From Streptomyces sp. RKND-216 (GTDB taxonomy: Bacteria > Actinomycetota > Actinomycetes > Streptomycetales > Streptomycetaceae), in the NCBI RefSeq assembly GCF_004795255.1, contig NZ_SSBQ01000002.1, positions 1,676,001-1,740,000 of the forward strand: a stretch of 64,000 nt of DNA. Direction: 5' to 3'. The notes below the pieces were generated by a model. The model worked only from the letters and a program-made list of their open reading frames with translations. It made no database searches and had not been told where the DNA came from. How positions within the stretch are numbered: the stretch's first letter is position 1; each line of letters starts with the position of its first letter. The position numbers and the translations under genes were made by a program. Of the stretch, positions 34,435 to 43,330 are shown piece by piece.

Positions 34435-35414
34435 CGGAACACGAGGCACGAGAAGCATGGGCGGGTCGCCACGAGGCGGCCGGCCCGGGCATTCCCGAGC
34501 AGCACGCCCGCCCGCACCCGGAGGGGAACGGCGGAGCGGTCGGTGAACGGTCCGAGCATCGACGATCGGAGCAGGCAGGGCAGGCGGACTCGATGGACGA
34601 GCAGCGGCAGGAGCGCCAAGGACGCCCGGGCGGCGCCATCGGCGGCCGGGGGCACACCCCGCAGGACCGCAGCGCCGCGCGCGCCCTCTTCGTCGAGCTG
34701 CGGGCACTGCCGGACGGCTCTCCGGAACACGCGGAGCTGCGCAACCGGCTGGTGCGAATGCACCTTCCACTGGTCGAGCACCTGGCCCGCCGCTTCCGCA
34801 ACCGCGGCGAGCCCCTGGACGACCTGACGCAGGTCGCCACGATCGGCCTGATCAAGTCGGTCGACCGCTTCGACCCGGACCGCGGCGTGGAGTTCTCCAC
34901 CTACGCGACGCCGACCGTGGTCGGTGAGATCAAGCGTCACTTCCGCGACAAGGGCTGGGCGGTACGCGTGCCGCGGCGGCTCCAGGAGCTGCGGCTGTCG
35001 CTGACCTCGGCCACCGCCGAGCTGTCCCAGCAGCACGGCAGGGCTCCGACGGTGCACGAGCTGGCGCAGCGACTGAAGATCTCCGAGGAGGAGGTCCTCG
35101 AAGGGCTGGAGTCGGCCAACGCCTACAGCACGCTGTCGCTGGACGTGCCGGACACCGACGACGAGTCCCCCGCCGTCGCGGACACCCTCGGCGCGGAGGA
35201 CGACGCGCTGGAGGGCGTGGAGTACCGGGAGTCGCTCAAGCCGCTGCTGGAGGAGCTGCCGCCGCGCGAGAAGAAGATCCTGCTGCTGCGCTTCTTCGGC
35301 AACATGACGCAGTCGCAGATCGCCCAGGAGGTCGGCATCTCGCAGATGCACGTCTCGCGGCTGCTGGCGCGCACCCTCGCGCAGCTGCGGGACCGGCTGC
35401 TCGTCGAGGAGTGA
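34431..35414 (+). CDS. sigH: Stress/developmental sigma factor SigH (SigB/SigF group)
   Basis: 327 residues from GTG 34431. A disordered Gly/Gln/Glu-rich extension of about 75 residues precedes sigma regions 2 (DDLTQVATIGLIKSVDRFDP, FSTYATPTVVGEIKRHFRDK), 3 and 4 (MTQSQIAQEVGISQMHVSRLL). It is a SigB-type group 3 factor. Internal starts, for example ATG 34593, may give shorter forms; S. coelicolor SigH is known to exist in several sizes. It controls osmotic and heat stress and septation in S. coelicolor; transfer of that role is inferred from synteny and sequence. Confidence 0.92.
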   Translation: MTEHEAREAWAGRHEAAGPGIPEQHARPHPEGNGGAVGERSEHRRSEQAGQADSMDEQRQERQGRPGGAIGGRGHTPQDRSAARALFVELRALPDGSPEHAELRNRLVRMHLPLVEHLARRFRNRGEPLDDLTQVATIGLIKSVDRFDPDRGVEFSTYATPTVVGEIKRHFRDKGWAVRVPRRLQELRLSLTSATAELSQQHGRAPTVHELAQRLKISEEEVLEGLESANAYSTLSLDVPDTDDESPAVADTLGAEDDALEGVEYRESLKPLLEELPPREKKILLLRFFGNMTQSQIAQEVGISQMHVSRLLARTLAQLRDRLLVEE

Positions 35415-35536
35415 TCCGCACCGGGCCGTCGGCAGGGACGGCCCGGGGGCGAGGAGAAAGAGGGGGAAGGGACTGGGGGCGCACGCGGGACTCCCGCGTC
35501 ACGCGCCGGCCGTCGGGTGCCGGAATCCCCCGGGCG

Positions 35537-35950
35537 TCACGCGTCCCGCGGGCCGACGCCGAGGGCGGCGGCCGAGACCGGCGTCACCAGGCAGCCGAGG
35601 ACGACGAGCGCGACGACGCCGATCGCCGCACCACCGGCGGTCCACACCCCGCCGTTCTGCGCCATCTGCCAGCCCACGGGCAGCGCCAGCAGCTGGGTGA
35701 TCAGTGCGGGGCCACGGCTCCAGCGGCGCAGCAGCCAGAGCCCGCGAGCAGCCGCCAGCGGCAGCGCGGCCAGCGCGAGCACGGTCAGGGCCATCGTCAG
35801 CGCCTGCACGAAGCCGTCCGGGTCTCCGATGAAGAGCATCACGAGGGACACCAGGCCGAAGCAGGCGATCACCACCCCTTCCGCGGCGGTCAGCGCCGCC
35901 GCGACGGTCAGCCGTGCCGGGCGGGGGTCGAAGGGGGCTTCATCGCTCAC
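35537..35950 (-). CDS. Small four-helix integral membrane protein (hypothetical)
   Basis: 137 residues from GTG 35950. Four hydrophobic segments are visible (AALTAAEGVVIACFGLVSLV; MALTVLALAALPLAA; ALITQLLALPVGW; AAIGVVALVVLGCLV) with short loops, and the C-terminus is cytoplasmic by charge. No known domain name. It lies convergent to sigH and divergent from the diacylglycerol-kinase-like gene. Function unknown. Confidence 0.78.
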   Translation of the reverse strand: MSDEAPFDPRPARLTVAAALTAAEGVVIACFGLVSLVMLFIGDPDGFVQALTMALTVLALAALPLAAARGLWLLRRWSRGPALITQLLALPVGWQMAQNGGVWTAGGAAIGVVALVVLGCLVTPVSAAALGVGPRDA

Positions 35951-36041
35951 CCCTGCAGGGTAGCCCGGCCGCCGCAGCGGCTCCCGCCCGCAGTGCGGAC
36001 CGCTCTGCCCCCGCGCGGGGGTCCTGGGTACGCTGCACCTC

Positions 36042-37010
36042 ATGCGCGCACTCCTCGTGGTCAACCCGGCAGCCACCCTCACCAGTGCGCGGACCCGGGA
36101 CGTCCTCACCCACGCCCTGGCCAGCGATCTGAAGCTGGAGGTCGCCTCCACGGAATACCGGGGGCACGCCCACGACCTGGGCCGCACGGCCGCCAAGGAC
36201 GGGGAGACCGAGTTGGTGATCGCCCTCGGCGGCGACGGCACGGTCAACGAGGTGGTGAACGGCCTGCTGCACGGGGGTCCCGATCCCGAGCGCCTGCCCC
36301 GGCTCGCCGTGGTGCCCGGCGGCTCGACCAACGTCTTCGCGCGCGCCCTCGGGCTGCCCAACGACGCGGTCGAGGCCACGGGCGCCCTGCTGGACGCGCT
36401 GCACACCGGGAGCGAGCGCACCGTCGGTCTGGGCCGTGCCGACGGCGTGCCGGGGACGGACGACGCGGGCGCTCCCCCGCGCTGGTTCACCTTCTGCGCC
36501 GGCTTCGGATTCGACGCCGGCGTGGTGGGCCGGGTGGAACGCCAGCGTGAGCGGGGCAGGCGTTCGACGCATCCCCTGTACGTGCGGCAGGTGCTGCGTC
36601 AGTTCCTCCGGGAACCGCATCGCCGTCACGGAACCATCACTCTCGAACGGCCGGACGAGAAGAGCACCGAAGGGCTGGTGCTGTCCATAATCTGCAATAC
36701 CGCGCCCTGGACCTACCTGGGGAACAAACCGGTCTACGCGGCCCCGCACGCATCCTTCGACACCGGCCTCGACCTGCTCGGACTCTCCCGTCTGACCTCG
36801 GCGGCGGTGGGCCGGTACGGCACCCAGCTGCTCACCTCGTCGCCCGAGCGCGGGCCTCGCGGCAAGCACGCTCTGTCGTTGCACGATCTGACATCCTTCA
36901 CCTTGCATTCGCAGGTTCCACTGCCCTTCCAGATGGACGGTGACCACCTGGGGCTCCGTACGAGCGTGGGGTTCGCAGGCGTACGCCGAGCACTGCGTGT
37001 GATTGCGTAA
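36042..37010 (+). CDS. Diacylglycerol kinase family (DAGK/YegS) lipid kinase
   Basis: 322 residues from ATG 36042. The catalytic domain carries ALGGDGTVNEVVNGLLHG and VPGGSTNVFARALGLP, which bind nucleotide and the phosphate-transfer Asp. The C-terminal beta-sandwich ends FQMDGDHLGLRTSVGF, typical of the YegS/DgkB fold. It phosphorylates diacylglycerol or a related lipid at the membrane surface. It starts 91 bases from the divergent membrane-protein gene. Confidence 0.9.
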   Translation: MRALLVVNPAATLTSARTRDVLTHALASDLKLEVASTEYRGHAHDLGRTAAKDGETELVIALGGDGTVNEVVNGLLHGGPDPERLPRLAVVPGGSTNVFARALGLPNDAVEATGALLDALHTGSERTVGLGRADGVPGTDDAGAPPRWFTFCAGFGFDAGVVGRVERQRERGRRSTHPLYVRQVLRQFLREPHRRHGTITLERPDEKSTEGLVLSIICNTAPWTYLGNKPVYAAPHASFDTGLDLLGLSRLTSAAVGRYGTQLLTSSPERGPRGKHALSLHDLTSFTLHSQVPLPFQMDGDHLGLRTSVGFAGVRRALRVIA

Positions 37011-37332
37011 GTCGAAGACCCGAAAGTCCTTCCACTCGAACGTTTAAACCAGCTTCCACCCCCTGGAAGTACGGCTGTGAGCCAAGCGACACCAAGGAAT
37101 CAAAAAAAACTTTCCTGAAGGGGTTGTATCCGCCGCCGAGGTTTGCGAGTCTCTTCATGGCGATCGGGACAGCCCCTCACCGGGCCCCCTTGAGAGCCCC
37201 GAATCCCCCTCATCCGGTCCGGTGGGACCCGCATCACATCGACGTGGTACCCCTTCCGCCGCAAGGGGATTCGTGAAAGCGTTCACATTCACAAGCATTC
37301 TCACGCCCGTAATACGAGGAGAGGTAGCAGCC
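37011..37332 (+). promoter_or_regulatory. Long leader region upstream of wblE
   Basis: A 322-base gap with an unusually A/T-rich core for this genome, including eight consecutive A (37102-37109). The stretch from about 37095 to 37160 looks promoter-like (GGGGTTGTAT and GGTTTGCGAGTCT), but no sigma class can be assigned with confidence. The ribosome site GGAGAGG is at about 37318-37324. No gene is seen. Confidence 0.4.
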
Positions 37333-37596
37333 ATGGACTGGCGTCACAACGCCGTTTGCCGCGAGGAAGACCCCGAGCTGTTCTTCCCCATCGGCAACAC
37401 CGGTCCTGCGCTGCTGCAGATCGAGGAAGCCAAGGCCGTCTGCCGCCGCTGCCCCGTCATGGAGCAGTGCCTGCAGTGGGCCCTGGAGTCCGGTCAGGAC
37501 TCCGGTGTCTGGGGTGGCCTCAGCGAGGACGAGCGCCGCGCGATGAAGCGCCGCGCCGCCCGCAACCGGGCGCGGAACAACGCCGCGTCCGCCTGA
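37333..37596 (+). CDS. wblE: WhiB-family iron-sulfur regulator (WblE-like)
   Basis: 87 residues. The four cluster cysteines are Cys9, Cys37, Cys40 and Cys46 (C-x27-C-x2-C-x5-C), followed by the GVWGG turn and a basic C-terminus (MKRRAARNRARNN) that contacts DNA. WhiB proteins bind an O2- and NO-sensitive [4Fe-4S] cluster and sigma region 4. The short length and sequence match the WblE/WhiB1 branch, which in Streptomyces sits between the lipid-kinase gene and the PdtaS-like kinase, as here. Confidence 0.93.
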   Translation: MDWRHNAVCREEDPELFFPIGNTGPALLQIEEAKAVCRRCPVMEQCLQWALESGQDSGVWGGLSEDERRAMKRRAARNRARNNAASA

Positions 37597-37818
37597 CGGC
37601 CCCCACCCACCGGCTGCAATCCCGAGCCGCAGCGCGCAGTGCTCTCGTCAAGCACCGCACCACGCATGGCTACGAGCCCCGGAAGCGACTGACATCCGTC
37701 GCACTCCGGGGCTCTGTGCTGTGCAGGGGCGCTCCCCGCAGTGCGGCGCGGGTCCCGAGGTGAGAGAGCGGGGGCGTGCAGCGGCGACGCCACCACCCCG
37801 GCCGCATCACTGCGCCGG

Positions 37819-39294
37819 TCACTGCTTCTCGGAGGCGACCGGCAGGTCGAGGATCACCCTCGTGCCCCGCACAGGGGCCGGCACCATGTCGAACGTGCCG
37901 CCCAACTCACCCTCCACCAGGGTGCGGACGATCTGGAGGCCGAGGTTGCCGGCGCGCTGTGCGTCGAAGTCCTCGGGCAGCCCCCGCCCGTCGTCGGAGA
38001 CGGTGACCCGCAACCGCCCCTCCTCGCGGCCGACCCCCGGCGTGCGGACCGCGCCGACCTCCACCGTGCCGTGCTCCGCCGGCCCGAAGGCGTGCTCCAG
38101 CGCGTTCTGCAGGATCTCGGTGAGCACCATCGACAGCGGCGTGGCGACCTCGGCGTCCAGGATGCCGAACCGCCCGGTGGTGCGCCCTGTCACCCTTCCC
38201 GGCGAGAGTTCGGCGACCATCGCCAGCACCCGGTCGGCGATCTCGTCGAACTCCACGCGCTCGTCGAGGTTCTGCGACAGCGTCTCGTGCACGATGGCGA
38301 TGGAACCCACCCGGCGCACCGCCTCGTTCAGCGCGTCCCGGCCACGGTCGGAGTCCATCCGGCGGGCCTGCAACCGCAGCAGTGCCGCGACGGTCTGGAG
38401 GTTGTTCTTCACCCGGTGGTGGATCTCCCGGATGGTGGCGTCCTTGGTGAGCAGCTCACGTTCACGGTGCCGCACCTCGGTGATGTCACGCAGCAGCACC
38501 AGGGAACCGATCCGGGTGCCCTTGGGCTTGAGCGGGATGGCGCGGAGCTGGACCACGCAGTCGTTGCCCTCGACCTCGGCGGTGCGCGGGGCCCAGCCGC
38601 TCGCGAGCTTGACCATCGCCTCGTCCACCGGCGCGCGGGAGGGGGCCAGTTCGGCGGTTGCCTCGCCGAGGTGCAGGCCGACCAGGTCGGCGGCGAGACC
38701 CAGCCGGTGGTAGGCGGAGAGGGCGTTGGGGCTGGCGTACTGGACGAGGCCGTCGGCGTCCAGGCGGATCAGACCGTCGCCGACCCGCGGCGAGATGTCG
38801 GAGTCACCCTGCCGGCCGGGGTAGGGAAACGATCCGGCGGCGATCATCTGTGCCAGGTCGGACGCGCTCTGGAGGTAGGTCAGCTCCAGCCGGCTCGGGG
38901 TGCGGACGGTCAGCAGGTTGGTGTTCCGCGCGATGACGCCCAGCACCCTGCCCTCCCGGCGCACCGGAATGGACTCGACCCGGACCGGCACCTCCTCGCG
39001 CCATTCCGGGTCGCCCTCGCGGACGATCCGCCCCTCGTCCAGGGCCGCGTCCAGCAGCGGCCGCCGGCCGCGCGGCACCAGGTGGCCCACCATGTCGTCC
39101 TGGTAGGAGGTGGGGCCGGTGTTGGGCCGCATCTGGGCGACGGAGACGTAGCGGCTGCCGTCCAGGGTCGGCACCCACAGCACCAGGTCGGCGAAGGAGA
39201 GGTCGGAGAGCAGCTGCCACTCGGAGACCAGCAGGTGCAGCCACTCGAGGTCGGCGGGGCCGAGTGCGGTGTGCTGGCGGACGAGGTCGTTCAT
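37819..39294 (-). CDS. pdtaS: Sensor histidine kinase, HisKA_2/HWE type (PdtaS-like)
   Basis: 491 residues from ATG 39294 (GTG 39303 is an alternative). The order is a GAF-like N-terminal domain (residues 1-150), a PAS domain (RVGDGLIRLDADGLVQYASPNALSAY), the HisKA_2 phosphoacceptor EIHHRVKNNLQTVAALLRLQ and an HATPase_c domain (ILQNALEHAF, VSDDGRGLPEDF). There are no membrane segments, so it is a soluble sensor. It belongs to the PdtaS family that phosphorylates an ANTAR RNA-binding partner, PdtaR; no partner gene lies in this window. The HHRVKNNL His is the likely phosphorylated residue. Confidence 0.92.
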   Translation of the reverse strand: MNDLVRQHTALGPADLEWLHLLVSEWQLLSDLSFADLVLWVPTLDGSRYVSVAQMRPNTGPTSYQDDMVGHLVPRGRRPLLDAALDEGRIVREGDPEWREEVPVRVESIPVRREGRVLGVIARNTNLLTVRTPSRLELTYLQSASDLAQMIAAGSFPYPGRQGDSDISPRVGDGLIRLDADGLVQYASPNALSAYHRLGLAADLVGLHLGEATAELAPSRAPVDEAMVKLASGWAPRTAEVEGNDCVVQLRAIPLKPKGTRIGSLVLLRDITEVRHRERELLTKDATIREIHHRVKNNLQTVAALLRLQARRMDSDRGRDALNEAVRRVGSIAIVHETLSQNLDERVEFDEIADRVLAMVAELSPGRVTGRTTGRFGILDAEVATPLSMVLTEILQNALEHAFGPAEHGTVEVGAVRTPGVGREEGRLRVTVSDDGRGLPEDFDAQRAGNLGLQIVRTLVEGELGGTFDMVPAPVRGTRVILDLPVASEKQ

Positions 39295-39669
39295 GGAGGG
39301 CACGGACCGAGCCTACCGGCGGGCCCGCGGAGGCCACCGCGCAGGCGCTGCCGGGGTTCGGCGCTTCGGGCGGAGCGCGGACGGGAGCCAGGCGCGGGCC
39401 GGGCTCAGCGCTCGGGGCCGGGCCCGCGACGGGGCGGAAGCACTTCGGGCCGCGGCGCCGGTACGGGACCCTCGACCCGTCCGGCACCGCAGCCCGGAGT
39501 TCCAAGACCCCGGCGCGGTCAGGGCAGATCACGCCGCGAGTCCCGTTCCGTCCTCCTGTGCGGGGAGAACGGACGCTTCCTCCGCCCCATTGTGGACTAG
39601 ACCTGTACGGGTGTCCATGGGGCTGCGGCGAACGATCGATCAGGCCTCCCCCCAGCGCTGCCGCGCCGC
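39295..39669. promoter_or_regulatory. Intergenic region between the SIS gene and pdtaS, containing a DasR-like site
   Basis: A 375-base gap with no credible gene. It must hold the pdtaS promoter. TGTGGACTAGACCTGT at 39592-39607 matches 13 of 16 positions of the DasR element (ASTGGTCTAGACCAST). It lies about 300 bases before the kinase start and 63 bases after the end of the SIS gene. Confidence 0.5.
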
Positions 39670-40779
39670 TCAGTGGGTCTGGGTGACCTTGGCGAGGGCG
39701 CGGGGGGCGTCGGGGTCCTGACCGCGGGCGAGGGTGACCTCGTAGGCGAGCATCTGGAGCGGCATGATCTCCAGGATGGGCTGGAGTTCCTCGGGCAGTC
39801 CTCCCGTGGGCAGGACGAAGCCGGCGGACGCGGCGTCCACCTGCGGCTTCGGGCCGATCACCACGAGGTCGGCGCCGCGGTCGCGGAGGCGGTCCAGCAC
39901 GGGCTGGAGAGCCTCGCCGCCGCGGCCGTCGGTGACGACGGCGATCACCGGGGAGATGTTGTCGACCATGGCCAGCGGGCCGTGCAGCAGGTCGGCGCCG
40001 GAGTAGGACAGGGCGGGGATGTAGCTGGTCTCCATCAGCTTCAGCGCCGCCTCCTTGGCCGTGGGGTAGCCGTAGCCGCGTGAGGTGATGACCATGCGGT
40101 CGGCGAAACGGTAGCGGCCGGCCAGCGCCCGTACCTCCTCGCGGCGGGCGAGGACGGATTCGGCGAGTTCGGGCAGGGCCGCGGCCTGCTCGGGCCCGTC
40201 GGCGCCGTGCATGCCCGCCACCAGCAGGTACAGGGCGAGGAGTTCGGCGGTATAGGTCTTGGTGGCGGGCAGGGCCTCCTCCGGACCGGCCAGCACGTCG
40301 ATGTGGAACTCGCTGATCCGGGCCAGCGGCGAGGCGGCGTTGTTGGTGACCGCCAGGGTGATCGCGCCCGCTTCCCGGGCGGCGCGGGTGGAGGCGACCA
40401 GGTCCGGGGAGCCCCCGGACTGGCTGACGGTGATCACCAGGCAGTCGGTGAGGTCCGCCTTCGCCTGGTAGGCGGTGGTGGTGGACATCGAGGTGAGTCC
40501 GCACGGCCTGCCCAGCAGCACCTCGATGAGGTACTTGGCGTACAGCGCCGCATTGTCCGAGGTGCCGCGGGCGGTGAGCAGCACGAAACGCGGGGCGCGG
40601 GCGGCGATCGCCTGGGCGGTCTCCCGGATCGTCGGGGCGCCGCCTGAGCCCCGCTCCCGCTCCAGCAGCCGGCGCAGCACCTCGGGCTGCTCGGCCATCT
40701 CGGCCGCCATCAGCCGCCCGGGCACGACGGGCTCCCCGGCGGTCTCGGGAACGGACGAGGACGGCGTCGGGACGGACAT
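39670..40779 (-). CDS. SIS-domain sugar phosphate isomerase/deaminase (GlmS-C / NagB-II like)
   Basis: 369 residues with two SIS domains. Motifs: FVLLTARGTSDNAALYAKYLIE, LVITVSQSGGSPDLVASTRAA (phosphosugar-binding Ser cluster), KTYTAELLALYLL, RGYGYPTAKEAALKLMET, and a GADLLHGPLAMVD loop with His. It resembles the isomerase half of GlmS without the glutaminase domain. In the das locus it follows dasD after 41 bases, so it most likely turns glucosamine-6-phosphate into fructose-6-phosphate plus ammonia. In S. coelicolor the corresponding place is, as I recall, taken by a classic NagB, so this may be a functional substitute. Confidence 0.85.
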   Translation of the reverse strand: MSVPTPSSSVPETAGEPVVPGRLMAAEMAEQPEVLRRLLERERGSGGAPTIRETAQAIAARAPRFVLLTARGTSDNAALYAKYLIEVLLGRPCGLTSMSTTTAYQAKADLTDCLVITVSQSGGSPDLVASTRAAREAGAITLAVTNNAASPLARISEFHIDVLAGPEEALPATKTYTAELLALYLLVAGMHGADGPEQAAALPELAESVLARREEVRALAGRYRFADRMVITSRGYGYPTAKEAALKLMETSYIPALSYSGADLLHGPLAMVDNISPVIAVVTDGRGGEALQPVLDRLRDRGADLVVIGPKPQVDAASAGFVLPTGGLPEELQPILEIMPLQMLAYEVTLARGQDPDAPRALAKVTQTH

Positions 40780-40820
40780 GCGGAGTGCCTCCAGGTGGCG
40801 TGACAGTCGGTCTGCGGGGG

Positions 40821-42449
40821 TCAGCGGCCGGCGTCCGCGCCGGTCAGGACCTCCGCGGCGGCTCGGGCACAGACGCGCGCGGCACCGTGGGTGGCGATGT
40901 GCAGCGCGCCGGCCGGCGGAGCCTGCGGGACGCCCATCTCCACCACGACGGTGTCGGGGCGGGCGGCGAGCAGGGCGTCCAGCACTCCGGCCATCCAGGC
41001 GTGCCGGTGGACATCGCGTACCACGGCGACGATCCTACGGTTCGCCGCGGCGCCGAGCACCTCGGCGAGCGCGGCGTCGAGGCCCCAGTGGTCGATCCGG
41101 TCCCGGCCGTAGGTGGCCGTGGTGGTGCCGGGGAGCAGCCGGGCGAGTTCGGCGGCGAGGCCCCAGGGCGTCTCGCTGCCCACGGCGAAGTTGGCGACCG
41201 GGGTGAGTGCGGCGACGAACGGCGGCTCGGTCAGCGGCCGGTGGTCCGCGAGCCCGGTGACGCGCAGCGCCCGGCGCGCGGCCAGAAGGCCCACGCCCTC
41301 GTCGTGCGCGGAGGTGGGTGCGGGGCCAGACGTGCTCCCCTCCTGGGCGCCGTGCGCGCGGGGAGTGCGCACGGCCCCGGGTACGCCTGACCCCGCCGCC
41401 CGCTCCCCCGCCGCCCCCCGCTCCCCCGCCGTCCAGCGGGCGAGAGCCCGGACCCGTGCCGCGGCGTCCGCGAGCCGGTCGAGCGGGAGGTCGCCGTCCC
41501 GCACGGCCCGCAGCAGGGCGTCGCGCAGCCGCAGCACGGTGTCCTCGTCGGCAAGGCCGCCGCCGACGCAGATGGCGTCGGCGCCCGCGGCAAGGGCGAG
41601 AACGCTGCCGCGTTCGATGCCGAAGGAGGCGGAGATGGCCTCCATCTCCATTCCGTCGGTGACGATCAGACCCTGGTGTCCCAGGCCGCCGCGGTCCACG
41701 GGGGCGCGCAGCAGGCCGGTGAGCGCCGCGGGGCTGAGCGTGCCCGGGAGCGCGGCGTCCAGGGCGGGAAGCAGGATGTGCGCGCTCATCACGCACTTGC
41801 TGCCGGCGGCGACAGCGGCGCGGAACGGCACGAGTTCACGTGTCCGCAGGGTGCCGAGGTCGGCGTCGATGCGGGGCAGCGCGTGATGGGAGTCGACGGC
41901 GGTGTCGCCGTGGCCGGGGAAGTGCTTGACGCAGGCGGCGACGCCGGCGGACTGGAGCCCTTCGACGTAGGCGACGGTGTGCCGGGCGACGAGGTGCGGA
42001 TCGTCGCCGAAGGAGCGGACGCCGATGACGGGGTTGTCCGGATTGGAGTTGACGTCGGCGGAGGGTGCCCAGTTGAGGTTGACGCCGCAGGCGGCCAGCC
42101 GGCGGCCGAGTTCGCGGGCGACCGCACGGGTCAGTCCGGGGTCGTCGACGGCGCCGAGGGCCAGGTTCCCGGGGAAGGAGGAGCCGGCGCGGGCCTCCAG
42201 GCGCGTGACGTCGCCGCCCTCCTCGTCGATGGCGACCAGCACGTCCGGACGGATCTCCCGGAGTTCGGCGGTGAGCGCGGCGAGCTGGTCCGGGGAGGAG
42301 ATGTTGCGGCCGAACAGGCCCACGGAGCCCAGGCCCTCACGGAGTTGCCGGAGCAGCCAGTTGGGGGCGGTGGTGCCGGCGAAGCCCGGTTGCAGGACGG
42401 CGAGGGCGTCCCGGGTAACGGCGGATGTGTCCCGTACGAGGGTCGTCAT
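40821..42449 (-). CDS. dasD: Glycoside hydrolase family 3 beta-N-acetylhexosaminidase (DasD-like)
   Basis: 542 residues from ATG 42449. GH3 NagZ-type features: VAIDEEGGDVTRLEA, the catalytic-dyad loop CVKHFPGHGDTAVDSHHALP, and nucleophile Asp in LIVTDGMEMEAIS. A C-terminal GH3_C-like domain follows a low-complexity linker (about residues 355-400). No signal peptide is seen, so it should act inside the cell on chitobiose imported by DasABC, releasing GlcNAc. It is 8 bases downstream of dasC. Confidence 0.9.
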   Translation of the reverse strand: MTTLVRDTSAVTRDALAVLQPGFAGTTAPNWLLRQLREGLGSVGLFGRNISSPDQLAALTAELREIRPDVLVAIDEEGGDVTRLEARAGSSFPGNLALGAVDDPGLTRAVARELGRRLAACGVNLNWAPSADVNSNPDNPVIGVRSFGDDPHLVARHTVAYVEGLQSAGVAACVKHFPGHGDTAVDSHHALPRIDADLGTLRTRELVPFRAAVAAGSKCVMSAHILLPALDAALPGTLSPAALTGLLRAPVDRGGLGHQGLIVTDGMEMEAISASFGIERGSVLALAAGADAICVGGGLADEDTVLRLRDALLRAVRDGDLPLDRLADAAARVRALARWTAGERGAAGERAAGSGVPGAVRTPRAHGAQEGSTSGPAPTSAHDEGVGLLAARRALRVTGLADHRPLTEPPFVAALTPVANFAVGSETPWGLAAELARLLPGTTTATYGRDRIDHWGLDAALAEVLGAAANRRIVAVVRDVHRHAWMAGVLDALLAARPDTVVVEMGVPQAPPAGALHIATHGAARVCARAAAEVLTGADAGR

Positions 42450-42457
42450 GGTGGGCG

Positions 42458-43330
42458 TCACCCCTTCACGGCGCCGGCGCTGAGGCCGCCGACGGCGCGT
42501 CGTTGCAGGAACAGGAAGAGCATCAGGACCGGGAGCGCGAAGAGCGAGGACGCGGCCATGGTCGCACCCCAGTCGTTGCCGAACGCCGACTGGAACTGAG
42601 TGAGCCACAGCGGCAGCGTGTACGCCTCGGACTCCTTGTTGAGCACCAGCACCATGGCGAACTCGTTCCAGGCGGTGATGAAGCCGAAGAGCGAGGTGGA
42701 CATCAGGCCGGGCGCCAGCAGCGGGAAGATCACCCGGAAGAAGGCCTGGGTGCGGCCGCAGCCGTCGATCAGCGCCGCCTCCTCCAGCTCCTTCGGCACG
42801 GCGGCGATGAAGCCGCGCAGGGTCCAGACGGTGAAGGGCAGCACCATCACGAAGTAGATCAGCGTGAGGGTGCCGATGCTGTTGAGCATCTGCGCGTCGC
42901 GGGCGATCAGGTACATCACGATGACCATGACCTCCCAGGGGGCCATCTGCGCCATCATCACGGCCAGCACCAGCCCTTTGCGCCCCCGGAAGCGCATCCG
43001 CACGATCGCGAAGCTCGCCGCCAGCGCTACCAGCAGGGCCAGCAGCACGGCGCTCACGGTGACCGTGAGGCTGTTGGCGACGTACGTCCAGAACAGTTCC
43101 ACGCCAGTGGCCGTCGTGTAGTGCTCGACGGTGGGGGTGAAGAGGAACGTCGGGTCCTTGGTGAGCACCTCGGACGCCGGTTTGAAGGACGTGGAGAACA
43201 TCCAGTAGACGGGGAAGACGAAGAACAGCGCCAGCGGCAGGGCCACCAGGTTGGGCCAGAGGCGGCCGAACGCCTTCCGGCGCCGGGCGCGTTCCGCGCT
43301 GCGGTCGGTCACGGCGGTGAGTGCGCTCAC
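42458..43330 (-). CDS. dasC: Chitobiose ABC transporter permease DasC
   Basis: 290 residues from GTG 43330, overlapping the dasB stop (GTGA). Six membrane segments and the MalG-type EAA loop (ELEEAALIDGCGRTQAFFRVIFPLLAPG). It partners DasB to form the membrane channel for N,N'-diacetylchitobiose uptake. No ATPase is encoded here; DasABC uses the shared MsiK ATPase in Streptomyces, encoded elsewhere. Confidence 0.93.
   Translation of the reverse strand: MSALTAVTDRSAERARRRKAFGRLWPNLVALPLALFFVFPVYWMFSTSFKPASEVLTKDPTFLFTPTVEHYTTATGVELFWTYVANSLTVTVSAVLLALLVALAASFAIVRMRFRGRKGLVLAVMMAQMAPWEVMVIVMYLIARDAQMLNSIGTLTLIYFVMVLPFTVWTLRGFIAAVPKELEEAALIDGCGRTQAFFRVIFPLLAPGLMSTSLFGFITAWNEFAMVLVLNKESEAYTLPLWLTQFQSAFGNDWGATMAASSLFALPVLMLFLFLQRRAVGGLSAGAVKG

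Noticed and set aside
37096..37126. SigR-type promoter upstream of wblE (GGAAT ... GTTG)
   Set aside because: Spacing is 22 bases, outside the 17-19 expected for SigR promoters.
39295..39669. Possible small gene between the SIS gene and pdtaS
   Set aside because: Candidate frames on both strands are Pro/Arg/Gly-rich with no ribosome site; region treated as regulatory.
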